Source of the DNA: Tenodera sinensis
Lineage: Eukaryota; Arthropoda; Insecta; Mantodea; Mantidae
Assembly: GCA_030765045.1 (NCBI GenBank)
Contig: CM060967.1
Coordinates: 124,451,412-124,515,411 of the forward strand
Direction: 5' to 3'
Length of the DNA stretch: 64,000 nt
In this document: in pieces, positions 25,801 to 36,725 of the stretch
Numbering within the stretch: position 1 is the stretch's first letter
How the letters are laid out: every line of letters begins with the position of its first letter
Made by a program: the position numbers and the translations under genes
The notes under the pieces: model-generated
The model's input: the letters and a program-made list of their open reading frames with translations, nothing else
Database searches by the model: none
What the model was told of the DNA's origin: nothing

Positions 25801-26574
25801 CCTGGTGTAGACTCTAGATACCAGGACTATACAAATGCACATTTTTTATTTTTGTTTTGATCCTCGGCGGGATGTGATGTTAGTCAAGACGCGAAACCCA
25901 TGGTGTTGGTGGTTTCGCGGTAGATCCTGACACCGGGATGAAGAACTTTTGAACCTTCAGCTTCTGTTGTGAACTTCTGCGCGCCCAGGCATGTAACCTC
26001 CTGAAGTTCTATTCATCCCTTCCTGCTGGGGAGTATTAGCGCACAATGGATCTGTACAGACATCCAATGTTTATCCTTTATTTTTACCTCTGTACGAAGA
26101 GGGTAATGCAATTAAATCGTCAGTCAAGTCAGGTGTAACGTTTACAATCTTCCCTTAAATGAAAGGTGTCTAACGAAACGGCTTCATTCGCTTCCGGAAT
26201 AGAATGTGTAAAGGTTCAGTGACATCACCGAGATGATAGGCAGCACATTCTTTACGGTTGATATGCATGACACTTTCCCGTCGCATTTTTTAAGTGTCTT
26301 CTCTTAATGGTATGCATAAAAACAAGTTTAGCTTTTCGCTCGATAACTCACAAATTGGAGTGGAGACTGACGGTCTGTCAGAGGCGGGATAGCTTCTCCG
26401 TTTCGGTATGCAATAGTCACAGAGCCTCCTCAACAGCACATTCAGGATGCTGAGAAGTATTAGAATGGATGTTACGGGGGCAAATGACGTCATCATCAGC
26501 TACGTGGATTAAGCCTCATAGGGCTTGTTTCGATCGGTTTAACACCAGACTTTGTATTAAAGTTCAACATTTTT
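25801..26574. other. Unassigned DNA
   Basis: No supported gene. 25890-26060 may be diverged SINE-C 3' body, but I cannot prove it. Confidence 0.3.
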
Positions 26575-27183
26575 CAACGTTGTGACACCAATATTTTAAA
26601 AACAATCCTCCAATCCAAACAACCCTTTCATGAAACATTTTTTCAAAAATATTGGTTTTCTTAAAATGTATCTAACGATTCTGATTACAATAGAATATCT
26701 TTAACATACTTTTATAACAAATTAAAGGTATATCATGTGTATATTGAATTTTCTGGGAATAGGCTCTGAAGTGCTCTTCATTCGGGATGACTTTTTAATA
26801 ACCAGTAAACGCAAAAGATAGACAAACTCTTACTACAACACAAAAATGTTATTCACAAAGCATTGGTATGTCAAAAATATTTATGGGTTAACTATTTTCG
26901 AGAAATTCCTTGTTATTTGTTTACATTTTAAAATACTTATGCTTTTTTACAATAGGAAGTCGGTGTTTATTTTTTATTTTCCCCCTGCTGGGCGTACAAA
27001 GAGGACATATTTCAAAGCTATCACAAAGCTAGTGGCTCTTAAAAAATTGACTGTAGCTTAATCTGCTATATTCCCATATTTCTATGGTAGTTAAAGGAAA
27101 TATGAAATAAAAGCATATATACAAATGCTTATCTCGATTAACACGAAGCACATAGAACAATAAGCATTTTAAAAATAGTTTGT
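26575..27183 (+). mobile_element. R element, old and diverged
   Basis: Body landmarks are present (AACCCTTTCATGAAACATTTTTTC, GATGACTTTTTAATAACCAG, GAAATTCCTTGTTATTTGT) and the copy runs into the 3' module. The 5' terminus, the microsatellite and the hairpin end are missing. Confidence 0.6.
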
Positions 27184-28909
27184 TGAACAATGAATTGAAA
27201 ATATAACAGAGCAGAGCTTTTTTTTTTTTTTTTTTTTCAACTACAATTACCTGATCCGAAATCTGTTTTTAGTTGTAGATTACGTGTTTCTTTCCTCCTA
27301 CATCCTTTGATCCAATATCAGAAAAGCAGAGATTTACCAAGAATGAGTGGATATTCCCTTAATATTTATACTGTATCCCTGTGACCTAAGTTTATTTTCC
27401 TACTACACTGGAATTGACATTCAGATGCAGGAGTTCCATAAGCACGAAGCTAAAAATAACAGCGAGCAGATCACCTGAGCATTGTTTATTTCCGTGGAGT
27501 GCGTAAGCCAATAAAGGCTGCCGCAGCGAGGCGCGTTGCGGACAATGTACGATATACGGGATTACCGAAGCGAAATGTGCTGGGGGTCCTGGAAGCAGCA
27601 TACAACCAAACATCAGAAAAGAATGTATTAGTTTACCAAGTTATATAATTTTTTTTTCATTCTTCACTGCACCACATCTCACTATGTTTCCATTATTGCA
27701 GAGCTTGTGTGTGGCCACCCTTGGGGCCGCCTCCATTTCGCCCTGTTCCACTTTATTTCGGACAGCAGGAAACCTTGCATTTTTGGGGTGGTTCAATTTC
27801 TTGTCATCTAAAGCAGACGTTAAGTTATCGTCTTTTGCAATATCGCAGCTATGATAAACAAGAGATTGAGTTTTCTACAGCGCCAAAGTTGGCGTAATTT
27901 GATAAAATTATGCGGTTCTGAGACTCGCAGCTCAAAAACAATTCAAGGTAAAATTCTCAAATAAAATTCAAAATAAAGATATTTTGCAGCTTGTGATGGT
28001 ATTTATTCATATTTTTAAAACTTAATTTAATGTACCTCTCATCATATTTCGCGTTTTTCCCCAAATAATTGCCATTTTAGTTAAAATATAAATTATGTCA
28101 TATCCTTCATTATTTAATATCAAAACACGATTACTTAACATTTTATGGTATCTTGAACAGACAGCTGTAAAAAATAAAAAGCAGAAGAAACAAGTGTCAA
28201 ACTCTCTAGTCACACTGCACCTACCACGCACCATTTATGAATCTCGTCAAAGACGTTGTCGATCCGCTGCTATTTATGTTTCCTCTGAGAGGATGCTGAC
28301 GAGCTAGACCATAGCAGTTCGTGCGTAAACCCTCTTTTGTCCCCTGAACTAAACAAGTCGCTTTCTTGTGATGTGGTCGTAATATAGATGTGTTCTCTAT
28401 TTGAGTTATAAAGATATTTGAGTGTACAACTTTTAGCTTATTTCATATGAAATCTATTACTTTAAAGTTGAATTACAACAGAGACTGCGGAAATGATAAG
28501 ATATATAAGAAGACATAATCAATCTCGAGCCTCTTCCCTTATTCAGTGGCAAACGGCACTATGTAAGTACAGCGCGAGCTTAAATATTTATTACTTCATA
28601 TCTTTTTCCACATTTCAAACAAGGGGTACCATAAAACTTAAAATTGCAATTAATGTGCACTAAAAAGAGGTTTAAGCCTATAGCTATAAGTTTAATCTTT
28701 ATAAAAAAAGGCACTCGTACTTAACTCAAAGAAAAACGTTTTAAAAAGTTATGTAATTATTGCTATGTTATTGTTATATACCAGCATCAACAGACATTCA
28801 TCTTCAAAATGAATCGTAGTTTACTGAAATCCGATATAGGGTTCTCGTATTATACGGCACAGAAGTTATCATTCGAAAAAAAAAAAAAATCGAATTCTGA
28901 CTCGAAAAC
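27184..28909. other. AT-rich DNA, nothing recognised
   Basis: A T-run lies at about 27218-27237 and an A-run at 28877-28889. No supported gene or structured repeat was found. Confidence 0.4.
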
Positions 28910-28923
28910 TATAAACACTTAAG

Positions 28924-29133
28924 TCGGTCTAAGTGACTTAGTTGGTTAGCCTACTGATCCTACAAATTCGGCCCAGACTGATGGTTTTTAAGTGTGCTTA
29001 AAAACGACAGCTCCATGTCAGTAGATTTACTGGCATATAAAAGAACTCCTGCGGGACAAAATTCCGGCACACCGGCGACGTTGATGTGATCCTGCCAATT
29101 GACAGCGTCGTTAAACAACAAAATAATTTAATT
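28924..29133 (+). mobile_element. SINE-B, full length, with 14-bp target duplication
   Basis: tRNA-like head AGTGACTTAGTTGGTTAGCC, diverged B box, centre CCAGACTGATGGTTTTTAAG and CAGTAGATTTACTGGCAT, 3' end GACAGCGTCGTTAAACAACA. Exact flanking TATAAACACTTAAG at 28910-28923 and 29134-29147. Confidence 0.9.
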
Positions 29134-29420
29134 TATAAACACTTAAGAAATACTTTCCTGAAAACTTTTTTCTTTTGCAGTAACTAAGACATGTAGAAAC
29201 TATTAATGATTTTAAAAACATGCGAGGTCAAGTTTCAGTTTTTCGCCCGATTTTAAATGGAATAGCCCTTTCATAGAACGAATGGGAGGCCAACAGTAAT
29301 GATGTTTGAGGGGTCCAGAACTGTCCTAATCTCTACTACTTTCCTTGGAATATGGAAAACATAATTTATTCATAATTGCTTTTCGTTTCCAATTGTTATT
29401 TGTATTACTTTCCCTTTCAG

Positions 29421-29589
29421 TATGATCAGGAACCCTCCGGAACTTACGCAGCTCTATAAACTGATCCCTGGCCCAAACGATACAAATAAAAGCACATTTC
29501 AATATTACCTGTGCCCTCTGTTGGCTGCAATGATTTCCGTCATACTCGACTGCAGCGACGAGATGATGAAACAGTGGCTGAAATGCTGG
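29421..29589 (+). other. Weak exon-like segment
   Basis: A pyrimidine tract and CAG (ATTACTTTCCCTTTCAG) precede 29421. A GGTAAATG donor-like site follows 29589. The frame from 29422 stays open for 65 codons (MIRNPPELTQLYKLIPGPND ...), through the possible donor to a TAG at 29617. I recognise no domain and there is no partner exon nearby, so this may be chance. Confidence 0.15.
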
Positions 29590-29929
29590 GTAAATGTATC
29601 TCTCCAGGTCGGTCGGTAGACCACAGAAACTGCGCGAAAACTACTCTGTGGTGAAACAGCGGTACGTGGTAATCGATCTGTGTCAAGCCACAGATATATC
29701 ACAATGCAAATAGTTACTGGGCGATATCTCATCTTACCGTGTCGTGAACAATTCCTCGCCACTCTGAGCGCGAGTTACTATGTCCCAGGCTTTTACTGAA
29801 ATCAGCCACTTTTCCAAAATAGCAGGGAGTTCATAAAAATGGCATATGCTAAAAACATGCGAAAGTAACGGTTCTACCACGGTTCTTAATGAAATGGCAG
29901 AGCTTGATAGACAATAGGAAATACATCCG

Positions 29930-30250
29930 GTAACGTGTGTGATTCACATTCAAGATGTTCCGGATTCTAACACCCGCGACTGCCTACTCTGATCCATTGG
30001 TTTTCCGTGCGTTCGCGGAGAAGTTAGGCGAATACTGTGGTGGTTCCTCTTGTCACACGACTTTCCTGCCTCTCATTCCCTAAATCCACCATTTCCTTTA
30101 TTGTCATCTGTTTCAGAGTTAGGACCAGGTGACGGTGTGTGTGCACTTTGTAGAGGTTTCTTCCCTAACAATGTTCAGCGTCTGGACCCATCCCTGAATG
30201 TGCACCAAACCAAGGTGACCGTCAGTAGACGACGGATGAGTTTGAAACAT
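29930..30250 (+). mobile_element. SINE-C, degraded
   Basis: Contains GGTTTTCCGTGCGTTCGC, AGGCGAATACTGTGGTGGTTCC and CTCATTCCCTAAATCCACCATT, which parallel the SINE-C centre. The head is partly recognisable at 29930-29990. Confidence 0.45.
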
Positions 30251-30711
30251 TAAGGACCCTGTCCATATTTGCGCCATTCATCATCCACATCTGGTTGATT
30301 TTCGGGTCTCTCTCTTTGTCCCTTCCTCTCAGGGGTCACAGTAAAAGTATATAGGGTCATTGAGGTCTACTTTCAATGTTCTGTCCTCTGCTGCGAGGGT
30401 TCCTTTCCTTTGACAGCCGGCGAATACAAATAATACATGGAATGAAATGTTAAGTAAGAAAATTTGAGAAGGAAGGAAACGTTTCAGACCTAAGTTAAGG
30501 TAACACCCAGTTATTAGGGTGGAAACAACCTCAGTCAGGGAGGATGGTCCTGGCGCGATTTAAACCGTGAATCTACGGTACACGACTCCGTGACTTAACG
30601 ACCTCCGCTGTACCTGTCGCTCTAGCCAAATTTAATATAACCTTTGGCTATCTGCATAATTCTAAAGGCTCCGTCAAAAAGTGTATAGAATAAGCCTATA
30701 GCATACTTTAA
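30251..30711. other. Unassigned DNA
   Basis: No supported gene. 30290-30430 may be SINE 3' body. Confidence 0.3.
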
Positions 30712-30832
30712 TTTTACATGACCCCCTTCCTAAACTACCATTTATATGGAAACATTTTCGAAAGGTTTAATTTTCTAAAAATGGCTCAAACGATTTTGAT
30801 TAAAACACCGTATGTTTAATATTTTGGTAACA
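30712..30832 (+). mobile_element. R body fragment
   Basis: Matches the R body from CCCTTCCTAAACTACCATTT to ATTAAAACACCGTATGTTTA. It ends abruptly at about 30832, where an unrelated 215-bp segment (30837-31050) begins. Confidence 0.6.
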
Positions 30833-30836
30833 ACGG

Positions 30837-31699
30837 CATGGGACCCAAGATGAGGGAAAAGGAACAGAGGACGCCCATGGCAAAGATGGTCGCAAGAATT
30901 TCATGGAGTGATGGGTGTGCAGTGAATGAGAATGGCGAGAGCCCGAGTGAAGTGGAAAGAAATGTGGGAGAGGATAAAAGCATACTGGTCGATAGTGCAG
31001 TGGAAAAGAGGAGCGAAATGTGTGGGGAGTCATAATATCGGGGAAACCAATTTATTACAAAACTACAAAAGGAACACATTTATTACAATATGTAAAGAAA
31101 GATTACATGTAAATAAAACCTTCTGGTTTCAAGCACCTCCGGATATGGTCAAAGGTACATTTAATGTCAGCTAAAAATTACTTTGTAGAACTCTGCTTCA
31201 ACAATGTGCATGCATTTCATCATGAATTGGATATCTGCAACCTTTTCTTTTGATAATTTATTCCCTAGAGACGCAAGCTTTGCTTTTGGTAGTCAGATCT
31301 GAAGTATTTGTTTCTTAAATTGTATTATATCCAGCGTTAAAAATTGATCTATACATTGACAGTTTCACCGGTGCGAATAGGTTTACGTTAGGGCTTAAAT
31401 ATTCTTTTGATGACTATTTAGTGGAATGTACTTTGCGCCATTGGTATCACATTCCATCTTGTTTAACTGTATATAACGCAAAGGCAACAATGTCCACACA
31501 AGAAATAAGAAGGAAATGCAAACAAATGATGGAGTTGCAAATAGAACTATCTGGTTCTCAGTCCCGCCAACATTTGTAGATAAAACTAAATTTATCTGCT
31601 CTTTACACACAAATGATACATGTTATGGATAAACCAGTGATCTATAATGAAAGAGAACAAGTTCATTTTGTTTAATGAAAAACAAAAACACCTCACAAA
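30837..31699. other. Unassigned DNA, including a 215-bp purine-rich block
   Basis: 30837-31050 is purine-rich with several frames open, but I recognise no motif. It may be an insertion into the R copy whose pieces lie at 30712-30832 and 31700-32032. The rest shows nothing. Confidence 0.3.
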
Positions 31700-32032
31700 A
31701 TAATGTGGATCTCGTTAAAGCACAGAGAAATTTCTTGTTATTGGTTTTCATGTTAAAATAAGTATGCTTTTCTCAGTAGGAAGTGGTTATTCATTGTTTT
31801 ATCTGTTTGCCATGCAAAGATAACGGAATTTCAAAGCAATCACACAGCGACCAGTCCTTAAAAGAGTTGACTATCGCTTCAGGTAACTGTATTCCTTTAT
31901 CCTCAAAGCACATACAAGGAAATATGCAGTAAGACAATTTCTACAAATGTTTATCTCGAATAACGTAGAAGATTAAGCGCTTGTAACAATAGCTTACACA
32001 AGAGCAGAGAAGCCCATGAGAGTGCAACAGTA
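31700..32032 (+). mobile_element. R 3' half
   Basis: Runs from the mid-body (TGGATCTCGTTAAAGCAC) through GAGTTGACTATCGCTTCAGG to the terminus (AGAGCAGAGAAGCCCATGAG, AGTGCAACA). It could be the continuation of the fragment at 30712-30832. Confidence 0.6.
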
Positions 32033-32454
32033 CATTTTTTTCCATTCCTTATCCCCAAAATTTAGCTTTCCAAGATTTCGCAATTTTAAAAAATAAGTGG
32101 CTGGTAAAAGCCCTCGAGGGTCTGGGTAGGAAATTGGGGCTGCCAATTAAAATCGATTACGTGCCCTCTGGAAGGGAGAAAAGCGATTTAATTTTCAATA
32201 CTATGGAATGTATAAAATCAATAAGACGAACCTCAGCCGGCGCCAGAACATACGAGATAGCTGGATGTGTGGTTCCATGTAACAGGCAAACCGTTCAAGC
32301 GTATCAGTCAATAACCCACCCACAGTAGCCAGTCTGAGTATGACGGAGACTGAATATAAAGGAATCCAGGTCGGCAACCTTTCTCAATACACATTCATAT
32401 TACTTTCTCATTTATTTTTATACAGTTTCCACAGACTACTCTTGCGAAAGACAG
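32033..32454. other. Unassigned DNA
   Basis: No supported gene or repeat found. Confidence 0.35.
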
Positions 32455-32562
32455 TTACTTTCTCCATTACAGTATGCAGAAGTATTGTATTCCACCCAAA
32501 AATTCGATACCGAAATTTCACTGGCCTTCTGAACTAAAATGAAAGCATTTTAAGAAAATGTC

Positions 32563-32628
<66 letters not shown>

Positions 32629-32795
32629 TGTGAGTGTGTGTTTGTGAGTGTGCGTATGTTTGTGTGAGTGTGTGTGGGTCTGTGTGTGTGAGTGTGTGTA
32701 TTTTTGTATGTTTGTATGTGTATGTGAGTGTGCGTGTGTTTGCTTGTGTGTACATAAGTTTTTGTGCGTGTGTGTGTGTGTGTGTGTGTGTTTGT
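32455..32795 (+). mobile_element. R 5' end running into a 230-bp TG microsatellite
   Basis: The 5' terminus (TTACTTTCTCC) and the conserved GTATTGTATTCCACCCAAA lead into the microsatellite site, which here is an expanded compound TG/TTTG array (about 32566-32790). The R sequence does not resume; SINE-E follows instead. Confidence 0.7.
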
Positions 32796-33085
32796 CGTCC
32801 TCAATGCTCTGGGGGTGACATGTTAGCCTCTAGTCCCCGAAATTGAAGGTCCAAACCCGGTGAAAGCGTTGGATTTTCTTTTTTCTTTTCCTCTCTTTCT
32901 TTTCATTTATTATTTTTTTTTTCTTTTCTTTTTCCTCTCTCTCTCTCTCTCTTTTCTGTTTTTTCGGAAGGAAGGCAAACCCAGTGTTTCCGCGTCGTAG
33001 ATTTACGGTACGTAAAAGAAAATTTAAGTCAGGCAAAGAGACCTCTGAGCAAAATGAAGTACTTTTTCACGCCCAATATAGAATG
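32796..33085 (+). mobile_element. SINE-E with internal T/CT tract
   Basis: Shares the B-box region (GGTCCAAACCCGGTGAA), CGGAAGGAAGGCAAACC, GATTTACGGTACG, CCTCTGAGCAAAATGAAG and CGCCCAATATAGAATGG with the copy at 17925. A pyrimidine tract (about 32875-32960) has expanded between head and body. Confidence 0.6.
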
Positions 33086-34620
33086 GTACTCTGAGAACCA
33101 TAGCAGTTATTTATTTATGGAATCTCATGAACTTAAAACCCAATTAATCAGAAGGGCATGTTAGGGTTATAACTTACAGAGTAGTACAATAAATTTACAA
33201 AACCAAAAATATTTCACATGTGTATGAATGTGTGTTATAAACTGCATAAAGAATTTCTAATCTCAGGTGAAGTCTATTTCAAATATCGCACAATTACACA
33301 AAATGTTTTACAATTTGTATAGATTCCTGACATTTACAATAATATTGTCTGAATTAAAAGGAAATCTCATGAAATCGATATCGAGTCAAAATGAAATTTG
33401 GAGTGAAATGTCTCAAATTTAGCCTGTAGAGTACATACCACAAGGATGAAGAGTTCTTGTTACCGTTGGCACCTTTTACCCAACAACCAGAGATATAGTT
33501 CAACATTTTATTTTTAATATAAGATATGGGACACTGTATATAAATAATGTAAACTGGAAGATGCTGTTGATTTAGCCAATTAGTCCTCATGTTCATTTCC
33601 AACATTTCACTGATACTTTTATACAAAACAGACAAAAATGTTTTATGTAGATTTTGATACTATCTCTAATTTCAACACAGTTTGGATTCAAATTGAATTC
33701 ATCAGTATTTATAAGGCAACAGGCTCTATCAACACAGTTTTTATTAAATCGATTATTACTAATTCGAAGACCTTGAGCATTAATTCCTATTCCATTTCTT
33801 AAGCTTCATAAATAACAAATGTTTGAGGAAAATAGCGGAAAGAATTACGTATGGAACTTTTATAGAAAGTTTCTGTTTTGAACTTGAGTTTCTGGAAGGC
33901 CCATTCTGAAAGTTTCTGCCGCGTAAGAAAATGTATCACTTTCTATGCTTTTTGCATAAATAAGTATTTGCAGAGGTTTATCTTGATCAAGGTTACCCAT
34001 TTGTGAAATTGGAAAAATTCATAATGTTTGTTTGGATTTTATATTTTGACACAATATTTAGGGAATTATGAATAGCAAACATAGGAAATTGAACGCTATG
34101 CGCAATAGTTCTGAAAATATTCATTATTTTGACATAGTTTTGTTGGTATTTTCAAAATAACTCCAGTCTTACATTTTATAAATAGGCTGTATAGATAATA
34201 TCGTCTTAAAAATCGTAGGATTGACACTTTAATAGTGGCAACAGTTTTGTGAAAATAAAGGTTTAAGTAATAAATGTTATTTTTCGTAAAATTTACAAAC
34301 AAATTAATATATCTCTTTTAACTAAAAGGCTGCTACGCATATTATATAAAGTTCACTCCATTTTCTTTTACTGTTATTTTTAACATTTATATTAATTTAC
34401 ATTGAAAATTGCGTCATGGAGAACAAATTGAAGATGGATATGTGCGGAGAAACAAAAAATAGAGAAATTGGCATTTCAACCAGTGAATTAAATGCACACT
34501 CTCCTACCTAGGGCTGCCATTTATTAACCGAATCGTCGTGGTTTTAAGGACCGTGTGGGTATAGGAGATACAATGATATAAGTTCCATATTACATAACTA
34601 GCAAAATGGTTTTTGCATTT
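33086..34620. other. AT-rich DNA, nothing recognised
   Basis: The longest interval here with no recognised repeat. Only short frames; no supported gene. Confidence 0.45.
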
Positions 34621-34731
34621 TTACTTTCTCTACTACGTTTAGTAAAGTAGAAGTATTGTATTGCACCCAAAAATTCAATGTGGAGATATATGGAAATATA
34701 TGTTTTGAGGCTCCCTGAATTAAAAAAAAAA

Positions 34732-34778
<47 letters not shown>

Positions 34779-35536
34779 CATTTTTAGAAAAAGGTCCGTG
34801 TATGTGTATGTCTGCCAGTCTGTGGACAGCATAACCCCAAAACGAAAAGTCGGTTAAACACAAAAGTTGGTATTTAAGGTTAATGCCTTTTAAGGAAGCG
34901 ACACGAAGATTTTGAAGATAACTTCTCCACACTAAACTACCCTTTACGAGGAAACTTTTTCGAAAATTTTGATTTTCCCGAAAACGGCTCTACCGATTTT
35001 GACTAAAGTACCATATGTTTCAGATATTTTATGGCAAACGAAATGTATATTTTGAATTTTCTGGCTCTAGCCTATGTAGTCCTGTTTATTCTGGGTGACT
35101 TTTGCATAACTGGTAAACCGTAAGAGATATAGCAAATCTTACTGCACAAAAAGTAAAGATCTTGCTAAAACACACAATTTATGTCTAAATCAATTTTTTG
35201 TACAGTGAACAATTCCTGAGATATTCCTTGTTATTTGTGTGAGTTTTGGAATACTTGCGCTTTCGTCAAATGGAAGATCGTGATTCATTTGTTTATATTA
35301 TACTACATTGTTTATATATACCCTGCAAAGAGAATGTTATCTCAAAGCTTTAAAATATTTGACTATCGCACAAAGCCTACTGTATTCCCATATTCCCCTT
35401 GGACTTACAAGGAAATAAGCAATAAGAGTATTTGTACAAATGTTTATCTCAACTAACATGAAGAAGATACAGGGATATGAGTTTGTAAGAATTGTTAGTA
35501 CAAGAGTAAAGAAAGTCATGAGTGCAACACGTCAGA
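34621..35536 (+). mobile_element. R element, full length (reference copy)
   Basis: A clean copy in element orientation. The 5' terminus TTACTTTCTCTACTACG starts at 34621. The poly-T site is expanded into AAAT units (about 34730-34778), and a short TG tract lies at about 34800. The body follows. The 3' end has GAGTAAAGAAAGTC and then the hairpin (ATGAGTGCAACACGT CAGA) at 35536, bordered by T-runs on both sides. Confidence 0.85.
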
Positions 35537-35997
35537 CTTTTTTTATATTTTTGACAACTTTTCACAGATAGATATCCTTAGTAAGAAGTAGCGTGTGTTT
35601 GTAACACATGGATCCTTCCTCTTTCCCTGCTTGTTGCATGTAATCTTGTAAATGAAGAGAGTAGGTGAGGGAATATGTACCACCTACGCTGCGGGTCCGG
35701 GTGGGTCATCTACTATCACGTAGTGGGTTTAGTAGGTACTGGAGTGAACTACTTGTGTCTCCCTATCTATGGACTTCCGGGGGGCGATCTCTAATGGACT
35801 ACACGACAAGCATATCAAACATCACCCGCTTTACTTTCGCGCTGAAAGCGGCACTTGTTATTTAAACAAATGCATGCTCCGTGTTTGACTACTAAACACG
35901 GTGCCAATGGACGCACTACAGGAAAACTATCCATTTCTGAGTCACAATTCAACTAAATTGCTGAATTAACTGTGACATTTACACAACTCTCTTAAAA
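35537..35997. other. Unassigned DNA
   Basis: No supported gene or repeat found. Confidence 0.35.
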
Positions 35998-36725
35998 TCT
36001 GATGTGTTGCAGTCATATGACTTCATCTTCCCTTGTACAAACTATTCTCATGAACACTTATTCCTATCTACTGTATATTAAACGAGATTAACATTTTCGG
36101 ATATTATCTTATTGCTAAACGACCTCCTATAAAAGTAAACGTATTACAAAATTCAGGCACATAACAAGTAATATCTCCGAAATGGTTCACTGCATAAACA
36201 ATTAGACATAAATTGTGTTTTAACACGATCTACATTTTTGTGTAGTAAGATATTGTCTACTCTTACGGTTTACCTGATATGCAAAGGTCACCCAGACTGC
36301 AGAGGACTTCTGAGGACATTCCCAGAAAATTCAGGATACACATTTCATTTATCATAAAAATTAGTTAAACATAGGCATCGTATTTTAATACAACATTTTA
36401 GCCATTTTTGAAAAAAAAAAAATCATATTTCAAAACTGTTCTATATGGGTGGTCTGATATGGAGGGACGTTTTGAAAATGTTCTTATCGCATCCTTGGAA
36501 GATGCTGAACTTAAGTACCAATTTGTTATTTCACCAAACGTTTCTTTTTGAGTCATGCTGTTCACAGGAGGACACGCTTGGGCATATGTATGACATTTTG
36601 TAAAAAGGCTTTTCTTAGATTCAGGGGGTCCCAAAACATGTATTTCCAGTGGAATATAGATGCCGAATTTTTTGGTGGAACGCAATGGTTCCCCTACTTA
36701 CTGTAAGTATGTAGCAAATAAAGTA
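35998..36725 (-). mobile_element. R element, second subfamily
   Basis: Hairpin end TCTGATGTGTTGCAGTCATA at 35998 and 5' end near 36725. It shares diagnostic differences with the copies at 39500, 55487 and 63478 (GCAGAGGACTTCTGAGGACA; TACCTGATATGCAAA), marking a distinct subfamily. It lacks a CA microsatellite. Confidence 0.75.

Noticed and set aside
32534..32846. Thr/His or Cys/Val repeat proteins
   Set aside because: These are translations of the TG microsatellite in R.
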